From: an uncultured Eubacteriales bacterium
Lineage (GTDB): Bacteria; Bacillota; Clostridia; Peptostreptococcales; Anaerovoracaceae
DNA length: 15,077 nucleotides
Assembly (NCBI GenBank): GCA_900542245.1
Contig: UQMQ01000053.1
Location: 1 to 15,077, forward strand
Direction: 5' to 3'
The notes beneath the pieces are model-generated. The model was not told where the DNA came from. It searched no databases and was given only the letters and a program-made list of their open reading frames with translations. Position 1 is the first letter of the stretch. Every line of letters begins with the position of its first letter. Position numbers and translations under genes: made by a program. Below, one piece after another: positions 1-7,159 of this stretch.

Positions 1-92
1 CCCACTGGTTTAGGAGATATGGGAGATAAAATAACCTCCACGTGACAGGGTGGCAAGTCCTCAGAGAGAATGGGCTTCAGTTATGTGAGAAG

Positions 93-97
93 AGGAG
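93..97 (+). promoter_or_regulatory. Ribosome binding site of gdhA
   Basis: AGGAG lies seven bases before ATG 105. The reading frame stays open upstream to an ATG at 42, but that start has no comparable site, and clostridial glutamate dehydrogenases begin at the residues encoded from 105. This site therefore fixes the start. Confidence 0.85.
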
Positions 98-104
98 AAA
101 AGCA

Positions 105-1454
105 ATGGCAACTTATGTTGAAAGAGTAATCGAAGAATGTAAAAAGAACAATCCCGGCGAACCGGAGTTTCATCAGACCGTCGAAGAGGTTTTAACTTCT
201 TTGGCGCCGGTCATGGACGCACACCCGGAATACGAAAAGGCAGGTCTTCTGGAAAGACTGGTTGAGCCGGAAAGAGGCATCACGTTCCGCGTTGTCTGGG
301 TAGACGATGCAGGCAAGGTTCACGTAAACAAGGGCTACAGATATCAGTTCAATTCTGCGATCGGACCTTACAAGGGCGGTCTGCGGTTCGCACCGAACGT
401 ATATCCGGGCATCATCAAGTTCTTAGGTTTTGAACAAATCTTCAAGAATTCCCTGACAGGTCTGCCGATCGGCGGCGGCAAGGGCGGCGCGGACTTCGAT
501 CCAAACGGCAAAAGCGATGCTGAGATCATGAGATTCTGCCAGGCTTTCATGACAGAATTATATAGACATATCGGTCCGGATACCGACGTTCCGGCAGGTG
601 ACCTCGGTGTGGGCGCAAGAGAAATCGGTTACTTATTCGGTCAGTACAAGAGAATCAGAGACAGATTCGACGGCGGCGTTCTGACCGGTAAGGGTCTCTC
701 CTACGGCGGCTGCCTCGGCAGAACCGAAGCGACCGGATTCGGTATCGTTTGGTACGCGGAAGAAATGCTCAAGGCGAACGGCGAGGATATCAAGGGCAAG
801 ACCGTTGCGATCTCCGGCTTCGGCAATGTATCCTGGGGTACTGCCTGGAAGCTGCAGCAGTTAGGCGCAAAGCTGATCACGATTTCCGGTCCGGATGGAT
901 ACATCTACGATCCGGACGGCATCAATACGGATGAAAAGTTACAGATGATGTTAGAGCTCAGAGCTTCCGGCAAGAACATCTGCGCACCGTATGCAGAGAA
1001 ATTCCCGAACGCAAAATTCGTCGCAGGCAAGAAGCCTTGGGAAGTCAAAGCTGACCTCTACATTCCTTGCGCAACCCAGAACGAGGTACATATGGAAGAC
1101 GCGAAGAACATCGTCGCAAGCGGCGCGAAGTTCTACTGCGAGGGTTCCAATATGCCGACCACAAACGAAGCGCTGGCTTACTTACAGGAAAGCGGCATCA
1201 TCGTTGGACCGGCTAAGGCTGCGAACGCTGGCGGCGTAGCAACCTCCTGCATCGAAATGGGTCAGAACGCAGGACACACCGTATTCCAGCACCAGGATGT
1301 ATACGATCAGTTACACCAGATCATGATCAACATCCACAAGGCTTGTAAAGAAGCATCCGAAAAGTACTATGGCACGTATGACTTAGTCAAGGGCGCAAAC
1401 ATCGCAGGCTTCGAAAAGGTTGCAGAAGCGATGATGGCACAGGGATTGGTATAA
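105..1454 (+). CDS. gdhA: Glutamate dehydrogenase, hexameric (clostridial NAD-type)
   Basis: This cytoplasmic enzyme interconverts glutamate and 2-oxoglutarate plus ammonium. In amino-acid-fermenting anaerobes it usually feeds glutamate into fermentation. The product has 449 residues, the usual length of the small hexameric family. The substrate domain shows GPYKGGLRF (Lys90), PIGGGKGGADFDPNGKSD (catalytic Lys126) and PAGDLGVGAREIGY (Asp166). The Rossmann domain shows the dinucleotide loop GFGNVSWG near 238-245, followed by SGPDG near 261-265, and PTTNEA lies near 351. From memory, the sequence follows the NAD-linked enzyme of Clostridium symbiosum almost block for block. NAD preference is inferred from that likeness, since the P-loop alone does not settle it. 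The start at 105 is chosen for its AGGAG site and family alignment; an in-frame ATG at 42 would add 21 unlikely residues. The gene stands alone and ends 35 bp before a strong inverted repeat. Its promoter is probably at or left of the window edge. Confidence 0.97.
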   Translation: MATYVERVIEECKKNNPGEPEFHQTVEEVLTSLAPVMDAHPEYEKAGLLERLVEPERGITFRVVWVDDAGKVHVNKGYRYQFNSAIGPYKGGLRFAPNVYPGIIKFLGFEQIFKNSLTGLPIGGGKGGADFDPNGKSDAEIMRFCQAFMTELYRHIGPDTDVPAGDLGVGAREIGYLFGQYKRIRDRFDGGVLTGKGLSYGGCLGRTEATGFGIVWYAEEMLKANGEDIKGKTVAISGFGNVSWGTAWKLQQLGAKLITISGPDGYIYDPDGINTDEKLQMMLELRASGKNICAPYAEKFPNAKFVAGKKPWEVKADLYIPCATQNEVHMEDAKNIVASGAKFYCEGSNMPTTNEALAYLQESGIIVGPAKAANAGGVATSCIEMGQNAGHTVFQHQDVYDQLHQIMINIHKACKEASEKYYGTYDLVKGANIAGFEKVAEAMMAQGLV

Positions 1455-1489
1455 ACCAAACAAAACATAAGACGCGATCGTGAAAGAAC

Positions 1490-1538
1490 AAGGGGCTGCT
1501 GCCCTAACGGAAACTAACCGTTAGGGCAGCAGCCCCTT
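1490..1538. terminator. Perfect 21-bp inverted repeat, likely bidirectional terminator
   Basis: The left arm 1490-1510 and right arm 1518-1538 are perfectly complementary around a 7-nt loop (AAACTAA). The stem begins AAGGGGCTGCTGCCC. It lies between convergent gdhA and the lipoprotein gene, where a shared terminator is expected. Neither strand has a real U-tract after the stem, so termination by this hairpin is inferred from position and stability only. Confidence 0.7.
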
Positions 1539-1619
1539 ACCTGTTATGCGGGAATATCGCTTGCGATGCTTCCAAAATATCGGCAAAAGCACCCTGCAAA
1601 GCTGCGGCGCGCGGCGTGC

Positions 1620-2336
1620 TCATTCCGTCATGGCCTCGTCCACATCGCCATCGATGTCGTTTTCGTGGATGGTTCCATCTTCGTTGACGGTCAGGTCAAA
1701 GGTCACCGTATACATGGTTTCCGTTTCGCTGTGGTACGTCATGGTAATCGTCAGATCGCCGGGCTTCGTTCCGGTCAGATCATACAGCCTCCAAATGCCG
1801 ACGTCTTCGTCCGGAATGGTGTCGGTAACGATTTTCACCTCACCGCCTCCGCGCTGTTTCATATCCCATTGATATTCCGGATTCGAGCGGTCAGCAAGGC
1901 GAATCTCATAGACCGCGTGGGTGTACATATCGTAAAAGGTCAGCCACACGCCGTTATGTCCCAGCCGCATTTTGCCGCCGTCAAGGATTTCGTACTCCAG
2001 CGTATCTTCTTCCTTCATGTTCCAACACAGCGGCGGATCAAAATCATCACTGCCGCAGGAAACGCGCACAATGCCCTTGCTTTGGCGGTCTCCGCTGCTT
2101 TTTTCCAGCTCCATCTTTCCCGAAATGCCGGGATTGCCTACTGTGTCGTAGAGGCTGAAGCTGCCGTCTGTATTGATATCCATCGCGTAAAACTCCGTCG
2201 CCGTCTTGCCGTCCGAGGCAAGCGGTTCGCAGGTCCAGCTATCGATCAAAGCCTCCGGTAGGTCTGTCGAACCGCACCCGCTAAGCGCGAGCGCGAGTAA
2301 AAATATGAGAACGCTGATACTTAAACTCTTTTTCAC
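1620..2336 (-). CDS. Secreted lipoprotein with a possible chagasin-like C-terminal domain
   Basis: The 238-residue product starts with a short basic stretch, a hydrophobic segment, and the lipobox LALSGC with the lipidated Cys at 21. It should be anchored to the outer face of the membrane. Residues about 26-135 look like a small beta-rich domain of the lipocalin-like type (SWTCEPL near 33, DGSFSLYD near 57-64, ISGKMELE near 71). Residues about 140-215 resemble the chagasin/I42 protease-inhibitor fold: NPEYQW at 152-157 matches the NPTTGYxW loop, and KPGDLTITMTY at 191-201 matches the final strand pattern. The third inhibitory loop motif (RPW) is not kept, so inhibitor activity is doubtful. 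The C-terminus is acidic. The start is GTG, preceded at a suitable distance by GGGAGGGAGA (complement of 2341-2350). The gene lies 112 bp downstream of addA on the same strand. The domain calls are inference from pattern, not from a search. Confidence 0.85.
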   Translation of the reverse strand: MKKSLSISVLIFLLALALSGCGSTDLPEALIDSWTCEPLASDGKTATEFYAMDINTDGSFSLYDTVGNPGISGKMELEKSSGDRQSKGIVRVSCGSDDFDPPLCWNMKEEDTLEYEILDGGKMRLGHNGVWLTFYDMYTHAVYEIRLADRSNPEYQWDMKQRGGGEVKIVTDTIPDEDVGIWRLYDLTGTKPGDLTITMTYHSETETMYTVTFDLTVNEDGTIHENDIDGDVDEAMTE

Positions 2337-2359
2337 GATTTCTCCCTCCCAAAATTACA

Positions 2360-2365
2360 AGTATA
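2360..2365 (-). promoter_or_regulatory. Possible -10 element for the lipoprotein gene
   Basis: TATACT reads on the minus strand 24 bp upstream of the GTG start. No convincing -35 is visible at 16-18 bp. That position is instead occupied by the small palindrome at 2376-2391, so any promoter here may be controlled or weak. Confidence 0.3.
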
Positions 2366-2375
2366 CACCTAATGG

Positions 2376-2391
2376 TGCCGATTATTCGGCA
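2376..2391. repeat. Palindrome TGCCGA-TTAT-TCGGCA upstream of the lipoprotein gene
   Basis: This 6-bp inverted repeat with a 4-nt spacer lies in the 112-bp gap between addA and the lipoprotein gene. On the plus strand it is followed by a run of six T, so it could form a small terminator-like hairpin. On the minus strand it overlaps the -35 zone of the lipoprotein gene, so an operator is an alternative. Confidence 0.4.
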
Positions 2392-2448
2392 AATTTTTTC
2401 CCTGCTGCCGCTCAAATCGAAAAGACAAGCTTCGACCATGTCTGAATC

Positions 2449-5400
2449 TTACATGCGAATGGTTTCTCCAAGGTTTGTCAAATAGAGATAGGTTTCGCGC
2501 ACCGGCATGCCGGTCGCGGTTTCCAGCGCACGGCGGTAGATTTCCATCTGTGCCGCATAGGTCTTGCGAAGCTGCGGCGCGCGGTGCGCGAGCTCTGCCG
2601 CGTTCTCGACGCGCGTGGTCTTATAGTCGAGCAGCACCCACGCACCGTCCTCTTCAAAGCAGCAGTCGATGATGCCCTGCACCGCAGCCATGCTGCCGTT
2701 CACCTCGAGCAGGATATTGAACGGCTGCTCGCGGCGCACGTTCTGACTTGCCGCGATGCGGCGGCCGAGCGGTGAGCGCGCGAAAGCGGCGATTTTTTCT
2801 GCGTCTGCGACCGCCGCCTCCTCTGCGGTCAAAAACTCCTCTGTCACCATGCGTGCGAGCAGGTTTTGCACATAGGCGATACCCGCTTGCTTTCCCGGCA
2901 GTACACGCTCTCCTGCCTCTGTTTGCGGCGCAGGCGCAGCTTCTGCTGCGGCATTTTGTGTTTCCGCGCTTACCGCAAGCGCGTCTTGCGATTCTTCTGC
3001 ATTTGAAACGGCAGTGGCTTGCGCTGCCTCTGTTTGCGGTACCGCTGCAGCTTGTCCCTCTAAAACTTCCGCTGCCCGCTGTGCGGCGCGGAAGTCCAGT
3101 TTCTCCAATACTTTATGTGTGATCGTTCCGATCTGTGCCGCCGTAAAGCCGCTACGTGCATGGAAAGACGCAGGTTCTGCCAGCGTGATTTCTGTAGCCA
3201 GGTCCGTCTTGCCGCGCGTATCTTTACTGCAAAAACCTTTCCCTCGCGCCGCCTCTTTTTTCATGGCGGCGCTGTGCTCCTCGCCCGAAGTGGCACACTT
3301 CTGTGTGACAGCCGCTTCGTTTTCCTCATTCGCCTGCTTCAATTCGCTGACCGCGTATTTAGATTTGATGTGCAAATCATTTTCGTATGGATAGCGAAAC
3401 ACCATCTGCGAAGCGACACGCGCGGCAAGGGTCACTGCTTGATGGTGCGCAGCTGTATCCGCGCTGTTTTCCTCTGCACACTGCGCGGTCTGCGGCGTAG
3501 CTGCAACCGCCCTTCTCTCTCGGCTGCCGCCCGCGTCTTTTTGCGCCCATGTCGCCGCGGGCGCTTGCGCTTCTTCCAGCAAGGCGCGCGCGTTTGCGAC
3601 GGCACGCCTTCTGCCCTTAGAAAGCCCGGCTAAATCGGCATTCGTGATGAACACATATCCATCCCCGCGCTTGCAGATGGTCCTGCCGGTCATCGAAAAA
3701 TAACTGCTGTCCTTCGGCAGCTCCGTCAGAACCTTGGCAATCGCCTCCTCCGGCTCGTCCTCGATCCCGAGCAGACACAAAAAATCCTTTGCGCGCGTCA
3801 TCGCTACATAGAGCACGCGCTTTTCCTCGGCAGCCTCCTCCCTGCGGATCTTCGCGCGGATCACATTCTGGGTCAGGCTCGTTCGGTACCAGCTTTCCCG
3901 GCAGTTGACCACCGGGAATCCCAATCCGATCGTTTTGTGCACCGCCGGGCCTTTGCCGATCGTCGTATAATTCAGCTTGCGGCAGTAACCCGCCAGCAGC
4001 ACCATCGGAAACTCCAAGCCCTTGGACTTGTGGATTGTCATAATCCGAATCGTATCGTCGTCCTCGCCGACCATTTTGACCTGCCCCATGCTGACCTTGC
4101 GCGCCTTGACCGCGTCGATGTATTCCATGAACCCGTACAGCGATCCGTCCTGACTGCCCTGATATGCGTGTGCCTTATCGACCAGCGCGCGCAGATTCGC
4201 CTGTCTGCGGCTGCCGGACGGCATCGCGCCCATGGCGATATAGAAGCCCGTTTCCAAAAGCAGCTCCCAGATCAGCTCATCCAGCGGCAGCAGCATCGCA
4301 AGCTGCGACCAGGTCCGCAAACGCTGCAGCACGCTCGCGCACTTTTCTCTAAGTGCGGCATCTACCATACCGCCCACGCCTTTGCCCGCGCCGCTGATGT
4401 CTGCCGCCTGCCGGACATCTCCTGCGTTTCCGGTGATATCTGCCTGCGCACGACAGTCCGCGCCCGCGGCATCGCCCGGCACTGACAGATTTTCTCCGGC
4501 ACACGCGGCCAGCGCCTGATAATAGCTGCCGGTCTTGTGCGCGATCCGCACCGCCGTCAGCTCCTCGATACTGAAATCAAAGATCTCCGAGCGCAGCACC
4601 GTCAGCAGCGGAATGTCCTGCTTCGGGTTGTCCAAAAGCGCCAGCAGCGCCATGAACGTGTTGATTTCGATCGTGTCAAAGAAACCGTCGTTGTCGTCCA
4701 CATACGCAGGCAGGTTGTTCTCCGTCAATATCTTATAAAACAAATCGCCGTAATTTTTCATGCCGCGCATCAAAATCACGATATCCTTTTTTTCCAGCTT
4801 CCGCTCTTTTTGCGCCTTGCTGTCGTAAATCGTCCGCCCCAGATGGTCACGAATGATCTTGACCGCCGCCAGGGCTTCCTTCTCCGCCTTGCGCAGCGAC
4901 TTCAGCTCTTCGTCCGGTTCCGCGCCCTCATCCCAAGGCGTCTGCGCCAGATACAGCACCGGACGCGCCGAACACCGCGCGGCAAACGGATCGCCCGGAT
5001 ACAGTGCCGCCCGCGCGTCGTAGTCTTCCATGGCATCACGAAAGACATCATTGATAAAGTCGATCACGCCTGCCTTGCTTCTAAAATTCCGATTCAAATC
5101 GATACAGCGGCTCGGACTCTCCTCACCCTGCTCTGCCGTCAGCGTGTCATATCTGAGATACCGCCCGCGGAAAATCTCCGGCTCTGCCAATCGGAACATA
5201 TAGATGCTCTGCTTGATATCGCCGACCGTAAACAGGTTGCGCCCGTTCTGCAATCGCTCGATCAGCGCCTCCTGGATCACGTTGCTGTCCTGGTATTCAT
5301 CGACAAAAATATGTAGGAATTTTTCCCGATAAAACGCTGCGGCCTCCGCGTCCTTGAGAATCTCGTAAGCGTCATGCTCGATGTCATTGAAGTCCAGCAA

Positions 5401-6753
5401 GCCCTTTTCCCGCTTTTTTTCCGCGTAAATCTCGCCGTAGCGCAGCAGCGCCCGCGCAAAGAAACACGCCGACGGATAGCCCGCATAGACATCCTCTGCA
5501 ATACTTTGGAAAACATCGTAGAAATACATGCTCTTGAGATCTTTGGCACAGCTCTTGAGCGGACTGCGATTCTGCTCGACCATCTCCCGCACATCTGCCA
5601 TCGCGCTTTCATCGAAGTCTGTTGTTGCTTCGAAAAGCTTTTTGCTCAGCGCCTTGAGGCGAAAACCGTCCAAACGGCTGACCATGCCGTCAAAATCCCG
5701 CGCCGCCGCGAGTGCCGCCAGTTCCTCTGCCATGCGCAGATCTCCCTGCGTCAACTCCTGCAAGGCATCGAGGCTGTGCAGCGCCGTAAATTCTGCCGTC
5801 TTGTCAAGCTGCGCCTTCGCACGCGCGATCCGCGCCTCTGTGTCCTGCCAAAGCTCCTGCATGACCGTACTTTCTGCGAAAGCCTCGATGCCGCGCGCCG
5901 GATTCAGCGCTTCGACCTTTTCGTGCAGCCACGCGGCAGGCTCCGGCATACTCTGGATCGTATCAAAAGTGCTTTCGATCATCTGGCGAAACCGATTCTC
6001 ATTGCGGTCGCCGCTGTAGGCGTTCAGGAATTCGTAAAATTCCGCATCGTCCGCTGCAAAATACGCCTCGATCAGCTCGTCCATCGCCTGTCCTCGCAGG
6101 ATCAATTGACGACTGTTATCGCAGATCTTAAAATTCGGCTCGATATCGATGAGATAAAAATACCGACGAATGACCTCCAGCGCGAACGCGTGGAAGGTAC
6201 TGATATTCGCGTTCGGCAGCAGATCTAACTGCTTTTTCAAAAACACAAGCTCGCGCTGCAGCGCGGCACGCGCGTCGCCGCCTCCGGCGGCTGCGGCCGC
6301 CAGCGCCCCGGCGATCCGATCGATCTCCTTGCGGATCGCCTTCTCGATCTTCTCCTTCATCTCTGCCGCCGCCGCGTTTGTAAACGTCACGATCAGCATA
6401 CGATCAATCGGGCAGCGTTCCTCTAGGATCAGCCGCTTGATACGTTCCACCAGAACAGCCGTCTTACCGGACCCTGCCGCCGCTGCCACCAATAGATTCT
6501 GCCCGCGCCGCGTGATTGCCTCCGCCTGCTCCGGCGTCCACCGCACCTCGCCTGTCTGCGTAGATACGGATGCTTGCTGTGCTGCTCGTGCTTCTTCCTG
6601 CGCGTCTGCCTGCACCTCGCTCTGTATTCCCGCCTGCGCTGCAGGAGTGTCTGCCATACCGCTTTGCGCGGTCTCTCTCATACCTTCTCTATGCTTCATC
6701 CCATTGCCTATATTGCTCATGCTCACGTTTCTTTCCATTTCCGGTACGTGCAC
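2449..6753 (-). CDS. addA: ATP-dependent helicase/nuclease subunit A (AddA)
   Basis: AddA is the helicase-nuclease subunit of AddAB, which processes double-strand breaks for RecA-dependent repair. Numbering is from GTG 6753. Visible motifs are Walker A AAAGSGKTA (92-99), TFTNAAAAEM (123-132), VDEYQDS (484-490), GDIKQSIYMFR (511-521), NRNFRS (554-559), TIHKSKGLEFP (906-916) and VLYVAMTRAKD (980-990). The C-terminal RecB-type nuclease shows GTITHKVLE (His1213), Asp1363, DYK 1376-1378 and QMEIY (1402-1406), all apparently intact. At 1434 residues it is longer than typical AddA (about 1200-1250). The excess is an Ala/Gln/Glu-rich N-terminus (1-70) and insertions near 751-797, 1052-1118, 1143-1200 and 1230-1288. 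The start is uncertain: no candidate has a good ribosome site, ATG 6720 is a fair alternative, and conserved AddA sequence only begins at WTPEQ (72). No addB is adjacent. A good promoter lies at 6884-6912. Confidence 0.95.
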   Translation of the reverse strand: MHVPEMERNVSMSNIGNGMKHREGMRETAQSGMADTPAAQAGIQSEVQADAQEEARAAQQASVSTQTGEVRWTPEQAEAITRRGQNLLVAAAAGSGKTAVLVERIKRLILEERCPIDRMLIVTFTNAAAAEMKEKIEKAIRKEIDRIAGALAAAAAGGGDARAALQRELVFLKKQLDLLPNANISTFHAFALEVIRRYFYLIDIEPNFKICDNSRQLILRGQAMDELIEAYFAADDAEFYEFLNAYSGDRNENRFRQMIESTFDTIQSMPEPAAWLHEKVEALNPARGIEAFAESTVMQELWQDTEARIARAKAQLDKTAEFTALHSLDALQELTQGDLRMAEELAALAAARDFDGMVSRLDGFRLKALSKKLFEATTDFDESAMADVREMVEQNRSPLKSCAKDLKSMYFYDVFQSIAEDVYAGYPSACFFARALLRYGEIYAEKKREKGLLDFNDIEHDAYEILKDAEAAAFYREKFLHIFVDEYQDSNVIQEALIERLQNGRNLFTVGDIKQSIYMFRLAEPEIFRGRYLRYDTLTAEQGEESPSRCIDLNRNFRSKAGVIDFINDVFRDAMEDYDARAALYPGDPFAARCSARPVLYLAQTPWDEGAEPDEELKSLRKAEKEALAAVKIIRDHLGRTIYDSKAQKERKLEKKDIVILMRGMKNYGDLFYKILTENNLPAYVDDNDGFFDTIEINTFMALLALLDNPKQDIPLLTVLRSEIFDFSIEELTAVRIAHKTGSYYQALAACAGENLSVPGDAAGADCRAQADITGNAGDVRQAADISGAGKGVGGMVDAALREKCASVLQRLRTWSQLAMLLPLDELIWELLLETGFYIAMGAMPSGSRRQANLRALVDKAHAYQGSQDGSLYGFMEYIDAVKARKVSMGQVKMVGEDDDTIRIMTIHKSKGLEFPMVLLAGYCRKLNYTTIGKGPAVHKTIGLGFPVVNCRESWYRTSLTQNVIRAKIRREEAAEEKRVLYVAMTRAKDFLCLLGIEDEPEEAIAKVLTELPKDSSYFSMTGRTICKRGDGYVFITNADLAGLSKGRRRAVANARALLEEAQAPAATWAQKDAGGSRERRAVAATPQTAQCAEENSADTAAHHQAVTLAARVASQMVFRYPYENDLHIKSKYAVSELKQANEENEAAVTQKCATSGEEHSAAMKKEAARGKGFCSKDTRGKTDLATEITLAEPASFHARSGFTAAQIGTITHKVLEKLDFRAAQRAAEVLEGQAAAVPQTEAAQATAVSNAEESQDALAVSAETQNAAAEAAPAPQTEAGERVLPGKQAGIAYVQNLLARMVTEEFLTAEEAAVADAEKIAAFARSPLGRRIAASQNVRREQPFNILLEVNGSMAAVQGIIDCCFEEDGAWVLLDYKTTRVENAAELAHRAPQLRKTYAAQMEIYRRALETATGMPVRETYLYLTNLGETIRM
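2913..3039. repeat. Direct repeat inside the AddA nuclease-domain insertion
   Basis: CTGCCTCTGTTTGCGG occurs exactly at 2913-2928 and again at 3024-3039. Similarity continues to about 30 nt each (25 of 30 identical, ending GCAGCTT). The copies are 111 nt apart, or 37 codons, so the frame is kept. Both encode PQTEA on the minus strand. Confidence 0.8.
4396..4444. repeat. Short direct repeat, period 39 nt, in the AddA helicase insertion
   Basis: GATGTCTGCC at 4396-4405 and GATATCTGCC at 4435-4444 are 39 nt (13 codons) apart. On the protein they give RAQADITGNAGD followed by RQAADISGAGKG, an imperfect 13-residue duplication within insertion 751-797. Confidence 0.65.
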
Positions 6754-6883
6754 GTGTCCCGCGATATGCTGCGCCGCCCCTTCGTTTCCTTTTCATCGCG
6801 CATCTGCGGCATCGACACCGTCTCCGCACCCATTCCCCGGCGTGCTGTGCCTTTCAGCATCCACGCCGCTCCAAACTATTTCT

Positions 6884-6912
6884 ATTATAGCTGATTTTCG
6901 TCCGTATTCCAA
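6884..6912 (-). promoter_or_regulatory. Promoter of addA
   Basis: On the minus strand this reads TTGGAA, a 17-bp spacer, then TATAAT (the -10 is the complement of 6884-6889). Transcription should start near 6877, about 124 nt before the first possible addA start. Hexamers and spacing fit the primary sigma factor. Confidence 0.7.
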
Positions 6913-7014
6913 GACGGGAATCGCGCCTCGCACCATTTTTATCTCCCGCCGCTGAAATCGGAAGCCTGCATAAAAAATCCACCACAATTTCAGCCGCCGC
7001 CTTTCCTGCAGCGG

Positions 7015-7043
7015 TTGTTTTTTTACGCAGAATTTGCTAAAAT
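7015..7043 (+). promoter_or_regulatory. Promoter of gpmI
   Basis: TTGTTT at 7015-7020, a 17-bp spacer and TAAAAT at 7038-7043 fit a sigma-A-type promoter. The start point would be near 7050, about 110 nt before the gpmI ATG. Confidence 0.6.
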
Positions 7044-7159
7044 ATTGTAGTAAGGCTTGATGCGCCGCTCTCTGCGTCCGTTCGCAAGGGGCTGCAGGAT
7101 CAGCGCGCAGGCGTCTCATCAACCTATGCATGATACACAAACAGAAAGCAGGCATACCT

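Larger units (their letters stand above)
6754..7159. other. Divergent control region between addA and gpmI
   Basis: This 406-bp stretch has no supported gene. It holds a minus-strand promoter for addA (6884-6912) and a plus-strand promoter for gpmI (7015-7043). Between them is an 8-bp inverted repeat, GCTGAAAT at 6951-6958 and ATTTCAGC at 6987-6994. Both transcripts would have leaders of roughly 110-125 nt. I saw no riboswitch consensus or terminator hairpin in either leader. Confidence 0.7.

Noticed and set aside
27..32. TAAAAT as a -10 for gdhA.
   Set aside because: No acceptable -35 lies at 16-18 bp upstream within the window, so the true promoter may be outside.
46..60. AGGGTGGCA near the left edge, recalling the T-box signature before a gene.
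   Set aside because: The following ACCGCG part is missing and there is no terminator hairpin between it and gdhA.
42..104. Upstream ATG at 42 as the gdhA start.
   Set aside because: It would add 21 residues not found in the family, and the ATG at 105 has a proper AGGAG site.
4537..5316. Long plus-strand frames (for example 259 codons) opposite addA.
   Set aside because: They are rich in Arg, His and Gln as expected for the antisense of a GC-rich gene, and they overlap confident AddA motifs.
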